64,000 nucleotides of DNA, taken from assembly GCA_029261895.1 (NCBI GenBank), contig JAJDAK010000017.1, positions 1 to 64,000 on the forward strand. The letters are read 5' to 3'. Made by a program: the position numbers and the translations under genes. Positions 26,363-35,937 of this stretch are shown here, piece after piece. The DNA is from Deltaproteobacteria bacterium (GTDB taxonomy: Bacteria; Myxococcota_A; UBA9160; SZUA-336). How positions within the stretch are numbered: position 1 is the first letter of the stretch; the number at the start of each line of letters is the position of its first letter. The notes under the pieces are model-generated. The model searched no databases. It was not told the origin of the DNA and worked only from the letters and a program-made list of their open reading frames with translations.

Positions 26363-26602
26363 CGGGTATCCCTTCCATGCTATTGAGTCGAGCCGCGTTC
26401 CGCCTCGAGTTAGCGTCGTTTATACGCCTAATCAGGGTGAGTCAGCGAGACTCAAATGCATTGAATCGGATTGTTGATCGTGGTTGGGTTGCTGTTTTCC
26501 GCTTGTATCTCCGTTCCCGCCGGGCCGTAGACCACAGATTCTGACGCGGATTCAGGCTCAGCCCTTCCTGCCCGACCGCCTCAAGATCAGCATTCCGGGG
26601 TC
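26363..26602. other. Intergenic stretch before palindrome
   Basis: Divergent gap between the flavin oxidoreductase start and the antitoxin-like gene. No open frame with protein-like sequence, no repeat and no RNA structure was recognised. It must hold at least one promoter; I do not assign it. Confidence 0.4.
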
Positions 26603-26639
26603 GATAGTATCAAGTGGTCAATGACCACTTGATACTATC
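26603..26639. promoter_or_regulatory. Perfect 37-bp palindrome, probable operator
   Basis: Two 18-base arms, GATAGTATCAAGTGGTCA and its exact complement, flank one central A. It ends 28 bases before the ATG of the antitoxin-like gene. There is no T-run, so it is not a typical terminator. Long perfect palindromes at this place are typical of autoregulated toxin-antitoxin or phage-type operons. Arms of this length can also form a cruciform or an RNA hairpin. Confidence 0.72.
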
Positions 26640-26667
26640 TCAGCACTCCCTTAGGATCTACGCAACG

Positions 26668-27174
26668 ATGGCGTTTCTAACCGCACGAAAAGACGGCCGA
26701 AACGAGATCCGCGAGACGCTCCAGACGGCCGCAGGCTCTCGAGCCCGAACCCTGGCGATTTTCCGGGGTTCGCTGGCGCCTGAAATTCTGGACCGAGCCG
26801 CGGAGCGAGCGCTGCTGCCCTTTGACCCGGACGCGCTGCGAGAGCGTGCGCGACAGCTCGGCGTGACGGTAATTGAAGGGCATGGGGATGCCGAAGCACG
26901 GTCATTGCTCAAACGACTTCGCAGCGGCGGCGCGATCGATCCGATCCTTGCAGGGTTGCTCCAGACGGAACTCGTACAGCTCGAACATTCAGAGGTACCC
27001 GTCGAACTTCGAGAGGCTTCCGACTGGCTCGAAGTTCCACCGGCTGCACGCGGTCGCGCGTTACGTGGACTCCTGCGAGTTTCGGATCGGATCGTACGCT
27101 CTCGGCCAGCCATCAAGTCGCGCCCCCCAGCAAACTTTCCTCGATTCCGATCCAAGAAGAAACGGTCAAGCTAA
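26668..27174 (+). CDS. Putative antitoxin-like partner of nucleotidyltransferase
   Basis: A 168-residue protein. I choose the ATG at 26668 because the longer frame begins within the palindrome. The sequence is helical and Arg-rich (RARQLGVTVIEG, SLLKRLRSGGAIDP, ARGRALRGLLRVSDR) and ends with a very basic tail (RFRSKKKRSS). I recognise no family. Its TAA overlaps the ATG of the nucleotidyltransferase gene by one base (TAATG), which implies coupled translation, as in toxin-antitoxin pairs. Confidence 0.7.
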   Translation: MAFLTARKDGRNEIRETLQTAAGSRARTLAIFRGSLAPEILDRAAERALLPFDPDALRERARQLGVTVIEGHGDAEARSLLKRLRSGGAIDPILAGLLQTELVQLEHSEVPVELREASDWLEVPPAARGRALRGLLRVSDRIVRSRPAIKSRPPANFPRFRSKKKRSS

Positions 27175-27728
27175 TGGCTTCACCGCTACTCGACGAGAAA
27201 ATTCTTGCGATCGAACAGGCGTTTTCGAAAACAAGAATCCCGCACGCTTTTGGTGGCGCCCTCGCCCTCGCATACTACGGAACACCGCGTGGAACCGTTG
27301 ATATCGATATCAATATCTTCCTGCGCGCTGATGAAGCCGATGCGGTGTTCCAAGCTTTGTCGGATTTGGGTGTCGATGTAACAGGCAAACGCGAACACTC
27401 ACGCCTCAAACGTGAGGGACAGATTCGTGTTCGATGGGAACATACACCCGTTGATCTTTTCTTCTCCTACGACGCGCTGCACGAAAGCTGCGCGGAACGC
27501 GCGACCCTCATGCCCTTCGGCGACGGCGTCATCATTCCAGTTCTCAGTGCGGAGGACCTCGTTATTTTCAAGGTCCTCTTCGACCGACCTAAAGATCGCA
27601 GCGATATTCGAGAGGTGCTCTTTGCTCTGGGACCTCGTTTCGACCGAGCCTACTGTTTGGATTGGCTCGCCCGCATCCTCGAACCAAAGGACGAACGGCT
27701 ACTCGGCTTTCGGGCTGCCATGGGTTGA
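27174..27728 (+). CDS. AbiEii/AbiGii-like nucleotidyltransferase
   Basis: A 184-residue protein with the nucleotidyltransferase signature FGGALALAYYG, then GTVDIDINIF, where the two aspartates of DxD would bind metal. A third acidic residue may be in RWEHTPVDLFF. Small proteins of this fold serve as toxins that add nucleotides to tRNA or to proteins, as in AbiE and MenT systems; the pairing with an upstream partner and a palindromic operator fits. Whether it is toxic is inference. Confidence 0.82.
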   Translation: MASPLLDEKILAIEQAFSKTRIPHAFGGALALAYYGTPRGTVDIDINIFLRADEADAVFQALSDLGVDVTGKREHSRLKREGQIRVRWEHTPVDLFFSYDALHESCAERATLMPFGDGVIIPVLSAEDLVIFKVLFDRPKDRSDIREVLFALGPRFDRAYCLDWLARILEPKDERLLGFRAAMG

Positions 27729-27796
27729 ATAACAAGGCAACTCGCCGCGCCGAGAGGCAACCCCTAAATCACGCGGTTTCGCGTATGCTGGGCCCT

Positions 27797-29302
27797 ATGC
27801 GCAGGATTCGTTCGCTTGAGTTGCTGCTGATGACCTTCGTCGTGCTGTCCCTAGTTCCTGGGGTAGCGGCAGCCGACGTGCCCCAGCTTTCCAATTACCA
27901 GGGTCTGCTGCTCGACCCGAACGGGCTGCCCCTGAACGACAACGTCGGTGTCATCTTACGGATCTACAGAGATCCTAACTCAGTGGATCCGCTGGATCTG
28001 TTGTACGACGAGGCGCACCTTAACGTCCCGGTGATCGACGGCGTCTTCAACATAAAGCTGGGACTAGGCGACGTAACCTCCGGGCCCTTCAACGTGACCG
28101 TCTTCGCGGGCGCGAGGTCGATGGCGAGATACTGACACCGCGCTAGCAGTACACCACTGTGGCCTATGCGTTTCAATCTCAGGTCTGTGTAAACGCGAGC
28201 ATGCTCGAGGGCCAGGACTTGGCCGGCGTGATCTCGGCCTCCCAAAATGGTTTAGTCACCGAGGGGCAGCTCCTCGCACATCAAGGCGATGCCGCCGCAC
28301 ACCATAGTAAGACGGTCAGCTTCCTTGATCTTAACGATCAGGCGAGCGATGGTCAGATCCCCGCCGGCATCACGCGTGACAGCGAAGTGCTCGCCCTCAT
28401 CCTTACCATCGACGGTAGCGGCTCCGGCCTCGATGCGGATCTGCTGGACGGGCTCGACTCCACGGACTTTGCGCTCCCCGGCGATGTGTTTGGCCTGGTG
28501 CTAGACAACGATGGCGCGGGATCCGGCCTCATCGCGGACATGCTTGACGGCGTGCACGCCGTCGGCTTTTTGCGCTCGAACGCAGACGACACCTACACCG
28601 GCAACACGCTCACAGTTCAGGATGGCAGCTCACTCGTCATCGAGCGCGACATGGCTATCGGTCCAGCAAGCGTCACTTCCACATCCATCTCACTGGGGGA
28701 TGCGAACAATACGGTCCGTTTCGCGGGCAGCAACCTCACCATAGAGCTTGGCGACTCGGCCGCCGATAACGTGGAGGTCCCCGGCGAAATCATCGCAGGC
28801 GGGCCACTCACGCTGACCTCTGGCACAAATCGTTACCTGCCTGTGCCGGCGGCCGCTTTCTCACCCAGCCATGCCGTCAGTGACGAAGGCTGGTTCTACA
28901 GCACCGGCTTTGGCTACATGCAAAACGGAACCTCGCCCTGGTCCGTTTCGCTGACGGCGCCCGTCGGATTACCAGACGGTGCGGAGATCGAGGCGCTGCG
29001 CTGCTACTGGTACGACAACGCGGGCGGCGGCGTAAACTTGAACCTCGACGTGACCCTACCGGCATGCGTACACCTCGACGACCGAGGAGTCCATCGCGTT
29101 TGTGGGCACCGACATCGTTCATCAAAGTACGAACATCAACACAATCGTCGATACCAGCATGACGGTCGGTCGCGAGATTGTCGACACCAACGCGTACCAG
29201 TACTACCTCTGGGTTTTCTTCGACACCGACACCGGCGCTCCCTTCAATGCGCTTCGATTCTACGGCTGCAAGCTCACCTACAGCGGCGGCATCTTTCCCT
29301 GA
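27797..29302 (+). pseudogene. Decayed paralogue of the secreted repeat-rich protein at 55.7-57.2 kb
   Basis: Reading in three frames gives the same protein as the intact 509-residue gene on the other strand: RRIRSLELLL signal, LSNYQGLLLDPNG, then VAYAFQSQVCVN, LLDGLDSTDFA, GPLTLTSGTNRYLPVP, CYWYDNAGGGVNLNLDVTL and a final LRFYGCKLTYSGGIFP. There are at least three lesions. A deletion of about 14 bases with frameshift lies near 28110, a CAG-to-TAG nonsense codon at 28144-28146, and a 2-base deletion near 29058. These cannot all be sequencing error. Start at ATG 27797 by alignment to the intact copy. Confidence 0.88.
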
Positions 29303-29416
29303 TCGACACGAATAACGCGAAGACCGCGATCGCGACGCGCTAGTGCCCACTGGTATGCTTCACGATCCGACCACTAGTCGCGTTCTGTCTGGATTCATCC
29401 TACCCTGACGAAACAA

Positions 29417-31081
29417 ATGGTTTACCAATTCGGACCGTTCTCGTTGGATGATGCGCGATACGACCTTCGGAAGGCTGGCGTCATAGTGAGCGTGGAGCCG
29501 AAGGTCTTCGATGTTCTGGTTTTCTTGATCTGCCATCGCGACCGGGTTGTCGGTAAAAGTGAACTGTTAGAACAGGTTTGGAACGGTGAGGTCGTTAGCG
29601 AGTGGGCGATCTCTCGCTGCATCACCGAAGCCCGGCGTGCCTTAGAAGACACGGGGTCCGACCAACGGTATATCCAGACGTCTCGTGGTCGTGGCTATCG
29701 GTTTGTGGCCGAGGTAATGGAGTCGGGCCCTGGCGAGAAAGCTATGCCGCAGAGCGGAACACTGACGCGAGTTTTGCTTTTCGCCCTTACCTTCTTTGTG
29801 TTGCTGATCGGAAGTATTTGGGCAAGTTGGCCCCAGCCGATCGCCTGGTTGCTAAAGGAAAGCGGACTCACTCCTGTGGATTCTGCGCCCGAAGTACCGG
29901 TACGGCCTTCGGTGGTCGTTCTGCCCCTCGACAACGCAAGCAAAGATCCCAACCACGCCTATTTATCCGACGGCATTACCGCTGAGCTCATATCCTTCCT
30001 CGCGCGGATACCGGGCATGCTCGTCATCTCGCAGAGCTCATCTTTTACATACAAAGGCAACCTCGTCTTACCCGAGCAAGCCGCTCGAGAACTAGGCGTC
30101 CGTTACGTCATCTACGGCAGCGTCAAAAAAAAAGGTGAGAAGGTCGAAGTGCGCATTGAACTGTTAGATGCGGCAACCGGTTTCCAAGTTGAAGCTCGAA
30201 CGTATGAACGCGACATAAGCATGTTCGGAGCACTGCCACGCGATATCGCAACCGAAGTCGTCAATTCACTCGCTCTCGATATTCGTGACGCTGAGGTAGA
30301 ACGGCAGCGCAATGTACCCATGCCAGAACTCGGCGCTTACCAAGCATTGCTTCGGGGATCATCCTACATGCATCGCTATCGGCATGCAGACCTTTTGAAA
30401 GCACGCGCGCTCTTCGAACGTGCGATCGAGATTGATCCTGAGTTCACTCAAAGCCACGCCGCGTTGGCGGGAACCTATATCGTCGAAAGACGAATGTTGT
30501 GGAGCCTCGATACAAAATTACTTCCCAACGCAAAGAAGCATGCGGCGCACGCGCTTGCCATCGATCCGGGGTTCGCGCCCACGTACGTTGTGCTTGCTGC
30601 AATCGCGGGTGCGGAAGGTGATCATGACAAGGCTTTGCAGCTTGCAAAACGCGCGATCCTTCTCTCCCCCAACCTAGCCCAAGCCCACCTCATCGCAGCC
30701 TCAAGCCTTCTGCAACAAGGTGAGCACATCGCGGCAATCTCGTTCTGGCGACAAGGACTGCGCCTAACGCCACGCACTCCTGCATGGATGCTGCATCCGT
30801 TCGCTTCCCTTCACTATATGTTGGGCGATCAAGTTCAGGCGATCCACCTCTGGCAGCGCGCAAGGCAAGAGAACCCCGACCTGATCGCGCCGCGTCTCCT
30901 ATTACTCGAAACGCATCGCGAAGATGGCGATTCAACGAAGTCCAAGACCCTGGTTGATGAAATCCTTCGTACGAATCCTGAGCTCTCGGCGGATACCGCA
31001 GTGCACGAACTCGCAGGTTTTCTTGACCCAGAAGCCCAGGACGGGATGGTGGCACTTCTGCGGGCACAGGGACTTCGCTGA
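29417..31081 (+). CDS. CadC/ToxR-type membrane transcription regulator with TolB-like and TPR domains
   Basis: A 554-residue protein. Residues 1-100 form an OmpR/PhoB-type winged helix (FGPFSLDD, VEPKVFDVLVFLICHRDRVV, YIQTSRGRGYRFVAEV). A single membrane helix follows (about 115-133). The periplasmic part starts with the TolB-N/adenylyl-cyclase-associated domain (VVVLPLDNASKDPNHAYLSDGI, ELGVRYVIYGSVKK), then TPR helices to the end. Such regulators sense periplasmic conditions and act on DNA while membrane bound. Target unknown; nearby secreted-protein genes are candidates. Confidence 0.9.
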   Translation: MVYQFGPFSLDDARYDLRKAGVIVSVEPKVFDVLVFLICHRDRVVGKSELLEQVWNGEVVSEWAISRCITEARRALEDTGSDQRYIQTSRGRGYRFVAEVMESGPGEKAMPQSGTLTRVLLFALTFFVLLIGSIWASWPQPIAWLLKESGLTPVDSAPEVPVRPSVVVLPLDNASKDPNHAYLSDGITAELISFLARIPGMLVISQSSSFTYKGNLVLPEQAARELGVRYVIYGSVKKKGEKVEVRIELLDAATGFQVEARTYERDISMFGALPRDIATEVVNSLALDIRDAEVERQRNVPMPELGAYQALLRGSSYMHRYRHADLLKARALFERAIEIDPEFTQSHAALAGTYIVERRMLWSLDTKLLPNAKKHAAHALAIDPGFAPTYVVLAAIAGAEGDHDKALQLAKRAILLSPNLAQAHLIAASSLLQQGEHIAAISFWRQGLRLTPRTPAWMLHPFASLHYMLGDQVQAIHLWQRARQENPDLIAPRLLLLETHREDGDSTKSKTLVDEILRTNPELSADTAVHELAGFLDPEAQDGMVALLRAQGLR

Positions 31082-31093
31082 ATCGCTCATCGT

Positions 31094-32173
31094 CTAACGG
31101 CAGATCATTTTGCCATTCGGCTTCTGTACGCATGGTGGAGCTTTCACCGACCAACACTGGGCATTCGCTCCCGTTTCTACGCGAAGAAGCAGCCGTATCT
31201 CAGACTCAGGATTGATTGAAAGCGTCCGGCCGATGCGCGTCGCCAGCTTGAGACCGTCGTCTCTCACCGAAAGTTTGAGCGCGCGCAAGTTCCCAGAAGC
31301 ACCACGATAAACCCAGCGCGTGGCTTCGCCGTGTCTCAGCCTTGCTTTCCAATTGGGAGCGGTTGCGGGCTGCTGCAGGAACCGGCTGAACACACTTTCA
31401 TCGCCGGATTGGATGATCAGTTGTGTCGAGTCAGATAGCGGGTCGATATCGGCTAGTTCAAGGCCGCGAGCCTCGATGAATGTCGAGCGACCGACAATGA
31501 CCTTTCGAGCTTCGACCTCGGGATGTAGCGTCCCGCTTTCGCAGAAGCCGCAGTCATCTGGGTCTTCACAGATCGTGCCGCGAACACGAACGGAATGTAG
31601 TTGCCAATGTGTGGGTTCAGGACCTGATTCGAAACGAAAACGCAGTTGTAAATCGGATGCTGCGTAATCAGTCAGGTCCAGTGTAAAGACTTCGGCAAAG
31701 ATCCACTCGCGCTCGAACGTGTGCAGGTTGACCCATTCACCTGCAGTAACGGCGGATCGTACATCCACCATCCCTCGCTGATCGATCCGGGTAAAAATCC
31801 CCAGGCCCCAGAAAGTATGCTCAAGATCGAGATACAGTTCATCCATGTCGCTGGGATCAACAATGGGAGTGATCACCGATTCATCCATGCGCTCGACCCC
31901 AAATTCGAAACCAGGGTAAAGAAGGTCTCCCCCGACATGGAGAGATGGTGCTCCCGACCATCCTTCGGGTACCAGATACCAGCTCGCGGTGATGCCCCGC
32001 TCCGCAACCGTGCTATCGCCTTCATCCTCCAAGGTCCAGGAGAGAGGTAAACCACTCGAGAAGTTCTCTTCCAACAACACAGACTCAGTCGCTTCGGCTG
32101 CTCCAGGCATTCCGCCGGCGAAAGCAATCCATGCACTCGTCATTATCCATCTAACCCACGTCCCAGTACTCAT
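31094..32173 (-). CDS. Secreted protein of unknown function, 359 residues
   Basis: Signal peptide (about 1-28, ending AEA). Residues 32-200 look like a beta-sandwich of the MAM/jelly-roll kind (LEENFSSGLPLSWTLEDEGDST, LYLDLEHTFWGL, DLQLRFRFESG). Cysteines cluster in CEDPDDCGFC around residue 205-215, and two more near the end. The last 150 residues show beta strands without known motif. No enzyme motif. It converges on the CadC-type gene. Confidence 0.72.
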   Translation of the reverse strand: MSTGTWVRWIMTSAWIAFAGGMPGAAEATESVLLEENFSSGLPLSWTLEDEGDSTVAERGITASWYLVPEGWSGAPSLHVGGDLLYPGFEFGVERMDESVITPIVDPSDMDELYLDLEHTFWGLGIFTRIDQRGMVDVRSAVTAGEWVNLHTFEREWIFAEVFTLDLTDYAASDLQLRFRFESGPEPTHWQLHSVRVRGTICEDPDDCGFCESGTLHPEVEARKVIVGRSTFIEARGLELADIDPLSDSTQLIIQSGDESVFSRFLQQPATAPNWKARLRHGEATRWVYRGASGNLRALKLSVRDDGLKLATRIGRTLSINPESEIRLLLRVETGANAQCWSVKAPPCVQKPNGKMICR

Positions 32174-32420
32174 CTTCGGATCCTCCTTTTATGTTTCGAT
32201 CCGCTACATAAGTGGCTGGAACCATTGAAGAAGCGCTTGAGGATTGTTGGAGGATTTCTGGATGATCCCGAGCAGTACCCCAAGAATTGAAGGTGTAACG
32301 CAGACCTCCAACAACAGCGGATACTTGTTACTCGTATAGGCGAAAGAGTTTGCCACGTGGGGCCCAATAAAACTTCACCAATGCACGCTGGTGTTTAGTG
32401 AAATTGAACGGGAGTTCCCG

Positions 32421-33596
32421 TCAACCTTCTTCGGCGCACTCACCCGCGCGTTCGAGAGCGATCCGTGTCGCGATGGGTCCAAGCAACTCGAAGATCACCG
32501 TTGCTGCAATCGCTACTTGAAGCACCTCTTGACCCACTTCGGGAATGCGTTCACTCACAACCAGGGCCATTCCGAGCGCGACTCCCGCTTGCGGTAAGAG
32601 AGCAATGCCCATCCAATGGCGGGTCTTTCTGTCTTCATCGACGAAGCGCCCACCGAGCTCCGCGCCAACCAGACGTCCTAGAATACGTAGTAACACGTAC
32701 ACGAGCAGCACTCCGCCGAGTGCACTTAACGAACCAACGTTCAGCGAAGCACCCGCGAATACAAAGAACAGAATCATGAACGGCCAGCGAATGCCCTCGA
32801 TCGCATGGAAAGGCCGCCGATGATGGCGAGCGAGGTTCGCGACGGTTGCACCAAGTACCATCGAAGCGGTGAGAAAAGAAGCATCGAACCAAAGCGTGAT
32901 TCCCGCGCAGAGGAAAACGCCACCCAAGGCTTCCGCCAACGTGGGCTCGCCGGGCTGAATTCGGCCGGTCAGTGCCGACATCGGTATGCCGATCGCAAGA
33001 CCTATCAGTACGGCACCACCGATCTCCCACATTCCATGCAGAATCGCGTCTGCACCGGAGATACCGTTCACGATTTCGAGACCGGCCAACAGAAGACTGA
33101 ATAGAATAAGTCCCCAGGCATCGTCGACTGCGACGATCCCAAGAAGCGTGCGCGTAAAGCGTCCTTCTGCACGGCTCTGGTACACAACATCGGCGACAGC
33201 AGCCGGAGCTGTCGCGGGTGCGATTCCGGCGAGGATCAGCGCTACCGGCCAGCTCACACCGATCACTATGAGACCGAGCCCAACCAGGATCGCCGTCATC
33301 AGAACGACCGAAATCGAAATTGCCATGACGGGCCGGCCGTGCTCCCGAAGCGCCTTGCGGGTGAGCTGGCCACCGAGTAGAAACCCCACCATCGCAAGAG
33401 CCATGTCGGCAACAAGCGGGAACCAGTTAGTCGCTGTATCCGGCAGTAGCGCGAGCACCGAAGGACCGACGATGAACCCGACCACGATGAGCAGCGTTAC
33501 CCGAGGGAACCGCGATCGACGCGCCAAGACGTCGGCGAGCAAACCCACGAGGAGTAATCCACCGATGGTAATTAGAAGCCGAGGTGCTGTTTCCAC
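32421..33596 (-). CDS. Monovalent cation/proton antiporter (CPA2 family)
   Basis: A 391-residue protein with about 11-12 membrane helices and the Na+/H+ exchanger fold. Typical pieces are VGPSVLALLPDT, FLLGGQLTRKALREHG, GIAPATAPAAVADVV and FFVFAGASLNVG. There is no TrkA-N domain, so it is a short CPA2 member. It exports Na+ or K+ in exchange for protons. A CBS protein is encoded 19 bases upstream on the same strand. Confidence 0.92.
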   Translation of the reverse strand: METAPRLLITIGGLLLVGLLADVLARRSRFPRVTLLIVVGFIVGPSVLALLPDTATNWFPLVADMALAMVGFLLGGQLTRKALREHGRPVMAISISVVLMTAILVGLGLIVIGVSWPVALILAGIAPATAPAAVADVVYQSRAEGRFTRTLLGIVAVDDAWGLILFSLLLAGLEIVNGISGADAILHGMWEIGGAVLIGLAIGIPMSALTGRIQPGEPTLAEALGGVFLCAGITLWFDASFLTASMVLGATVANLARHHRRPFHAIEGIRWPFMILFFVFAGASLNVGSLSALGGVLLVYVLLRILGRLVGAELGGRFVDEDRKTRHWMGIALLPQAGVALGMALVVSERIPEVGQEVLQVAIAATVIFELLGPIATRIALERAGECAEEG

Positions 33597-33615
33597 TTTT
33601 AGTGCTGAACGCGCA

Positions 33616-34209
33616 TCAAGTCCAGAGCTCGAGCGGCGCTTGGTTTACGACGGTGCGAAGGATGTCGCTACGCGTAACGATTCCGACCAGTTCTTCGTGT
33701 TCGCTGACGATCGGCATAGCTCCGATGCGCTCTTCGAGGAGGGTGCGCGCGATCTCCCGGATGGCGGTTTGTGGTAGAGCGGTGAGCACATGGGTGGCCA
33801 TGACCTGGTCAACGCGTCTAAGGCCGAGGTGCTCGAGGTTGGATGCTTCGACCAAGAGATCGCGGTCGGACAGGATGCCGACCGGCTTGCCCTCCGCCGA
33901 TACCACAGGCACATGCCGGAAGCGCTTCTCGCGAATGAGCTCCCATGCTTCTCGTAGCGAGGCGGATGGATGCAGCGTCACCAACGGGGACGACATAATT
34001 TGAGATGCCACAATCGCAGGCTCGCGCTCGGCAGCGAGGTCGCGCGTATGCTTATAGCTGGCACGCGCTCGATCTTCCGCGTGCGGCTCGTGTGTGCGGG
34101 CGGCAACCTTCCGTAGCGGCTTTATCGCCGCAACCCCCTCCACACGACGCCGAATGGCCCCGGGTTCATAGATACTGCGAGTTCCCTGCGGATCGTAGAT
34201 ATTGAACAC
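33616..34209 (-). CDS. CBS-domain pair protein
   Basis: A 197-residue protein with an N-terminal unassigned stretch of about 65 residues and two CBS motifs (about 70-125 and 130-190): PVGILSDRDLLVEA, ELVGIVTRSDILRTV. CBS pairs bind adenosine nucleotides and gate partner proteins. Being first in the operon with the antiporter, it may regulate transport by energy state; that is inference. Confidence 0.9.
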   Translation of the reverse strand: MFNIYDPQGTRSIYEPGAIRRRVEGVAAIKPLRKVAARTHEPHAEDRARASYKHTRDLAAEREPAIVASQIMSSPLVTLHPSASLREAWELIREKRFRHVPVVSAEGKPVGILSDRDLLVEASNLEHLGLRRVDQVMATHVLTALPQTAIREIARTLLEERIGAMPIVSEHEELVGIVTRSDILRTVVNQAPLELWT

Positions 34210-34264
34210 GCGAAAAGAATAGCAACCAGGCTGGGATTTGGTCCGATGTTTCGGGTCCGTGGAA

Positions 34265-34663
34265 TCAGCGCCATGATCCGGAAACGAACTGCAATCCCGA
34301 GAGCAGACGAATCAAGTATCCCAAAGGGCCTAAAACGCTACGAGGACCGCCGCGCGCTCGTGTCGGTTCGCATGAGTCAAGGAACGTAGGCGCAGACCGC
34401 ATCAGCGCGACGAGCCAAGCATCGCGCTTGGAACCGAAACTGTAGAAGCGCCGTGCATCCGGCCCACCGCCCGGCAAGGCGTCCAACTCCGCCCGTTCCT
34501 CATCCGTCTTGCGACGCTTGAGTTGCCAGGTTCGGCGCTGACACGCGGAGCACTTGCTGTACGTGTATGTCTCCGAACCCTTGCCCATGGCGCCGCCTGC
34601 ATCCCAGAGGTCACGCTTGAGCCCACATGGACATTCAATCAAGTAGTTGCGTATGCCCCCCAC
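34265..34663 (-). CDS. Hypothetical zinc-ribbon-like protein
   Basis: A 132-residue frame starting MGGIRNYLIECPCG. It has CPC at about residue 11-13 and CSAC at 38-41, which could make a zinc ribbon, then a Lys/Arg-rich helix (RRTWQLKRRKTDEER). The second half is less protein-like. Coding status is likely but not certain; no family recognised. Confidence 0.5.
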   Translation of the reverse strand: MGGIRNYLIECPCGLKRDLWDAGGAMGKGSETYTYSKCSACQRRTWQLKRRKTDEERAELDALPGGGPDARRFYSFGSKRDAWLVALMRSAPTFLDSCEPTRARGGPRSVLGPLGYLIRLLSGLQFVSGSWR

Positions 34664-34944
34664 GGTTCACTGACTCAGCCTCAAAAGCTCGGCCCATGGA
34701 TTCCATCGTCACGTGTGGGTATGCGTCTGAAATCTTTATCGGAACCGCGATCAGTGGCGTACGTGCGCAGTCGACCTCCTGAATTCCGTTTCGTGTCAAT
34801 ACCCATCCCGTCAGCTAACGGATACATAGACATAGAAATTATGTCTACACATTAATGAGACGACTCCCGATAAAGACGAACGAGATCGGTCAATTTTTCT
34901 GCGCGTTGTTGCTAGCAGACCTCGCGCCATACTGGGAGGTTTTA

Positions 34945-35319
34945 GTGGGCGCTCAAAGGACAATACTGGTTGTAGACGACAGCAAGACCGCTCGCCTCAT
35001 GACTTGTGCGATCCTTCTCCAAGTCCGGCCTGACTGGGTGATTGTGGATGCATGCAACGGCGAGGACGCACTCGCCAAGTTGGAGTCGATGGAGATTGAG
35101 GCGGCATTGCTCGATCTGAACATGCCTGGAATTGACGGTATCGAGCTTGGTAGCCAACTACGAGACCGCTTTCCGAACGCACACATCGGCATTCTCACGG
35201 CAAATATTCAGAAGAAGGTTGAAGAACGTGCAGCAAGTCTCGGTTTTCAATTCCTCGGCAAACCTGTAACCAAAGAAGTAATCAAATCCTTCGCAGCGGA
35301 AGCTGATAAGCATGAGTAA
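34945..35319 (+). CDS. Stand-alone receiver domain (CheY-like)
   Basis: I choose the GTG at 34945, because GGGAGG lies five bases upstream and the receiver fold starts directly after it; a longer frame begins at 34855 with no family sequence. The 124-residue protein has the acidic pair D11-D12, phospho-acceptor Asp57 in LLDLNMPG, a Thr in ILTAN and the lysine in FLGKPVTKE. There is no output domain. It overlaps the CheC-type gene by eight bases. Confidence 0.9.
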   Translation: MGAQRTILVVDDSKTARLMTCAILLQVRPDWVIVDACNGEDALAKLESMEIEAALLDLNMPGIDGIELGSQLRDRFPNAHIGILTANIQKKVEERAASLGFQFLGKPVTKEVIKSFAAEADKHE

Positions 35320-35935
35320 CCTAACCGAGGATCAGCGCGATCTAATCGGCGAGCTGGTTAATCTGGGCATAGGGCGGGGAGCTCGTAGCTTAAGTGAGAT
35401 GACCAACGAGGAAGTGATGCTCTCGGTGCCATGTGTTGATCTCAGGACTCGCAGCAACGCCGCAGCCGATCTCGAGACTGCACTATCCCCTCAGATCGTA
35501 GCCATTAGGCAGGAGTTTTCAGGTGCGTTCGCCGGCGACGCGATCCTACTTTTTCCGCAATCAGCCAGTGTTGAATTGATCCGTGTACTCTTAGCAAATA
35601 ACCCTGCACTCGAGGCCATGACCGAACTCGAGCAAGAGGCTCTGTCCGAGGTCGGAAACGTAATCCTAAACGCCTGCCTCAGCTCCTTTGGCGATATGCT
35701 AGAAGTCGAACTCTCTACTGCGCTACCCGTGGAGCATAGGGGTAGCCCCGAGGAAGCACTCGAGAGTGCAAGCTGTGGTGCGACTAACGACGATGCGGTG
35801 CTCTATATCTCGATCGACTTCTCGCTGCAGGGACGACAGATCAAAGGTTACGTCGTTTTCGTATTAGGCGTAGGCTCGCTGAAAAGCTTCCAGGAACACG
35901 TTGATCGCTATCTTGAGCGCATGTCTGTCTCCTAG
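35312..35935 (+). CDS. CheC-type phosphatase
   Basis: A 207-residue protein with the two CheC/CheX active-site motifs: D10-xxx-E14-xx-N17 with P40, and E113-xx-N116 with P139 (LSEVGNVILNACLSS). CheC proteins remove phosphate from CheY-like receivers. With both motifs intact it is probably active. The likely substrate is the receiver encoded just upstream; there are no chemoreceptor or flagellar genes in this window, so the system may not serve chemotaxis. Confidence 0.87.
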   Translation: MSNLTEDQRDLIGELVNLGIGRGARSLSEMTNEEVMLSVPCVDLRTRSNAAADLETALSPQIVAIRQEFSGAFAGDAILLFPQSASVELIRVLLANNPALEAMTELEQEALSEVGNVILNACLSSFGDMLEVELSTALPVEHRGSPEEALESASCGATNDDAVLYISIDFSLQGRQIKGYVVFVLGVGSLKSFQEHVDRYLERMSVS

Positions 35936-35937
35936 TC

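Noticed and set aside
34523..34855. 110-codon forward frame before the receiver gene
   Set aside because: It overlaps the zinc-ribbon-like frame and shows no protein-like pattern; the receiver start is better explained by the GTG at 34945.
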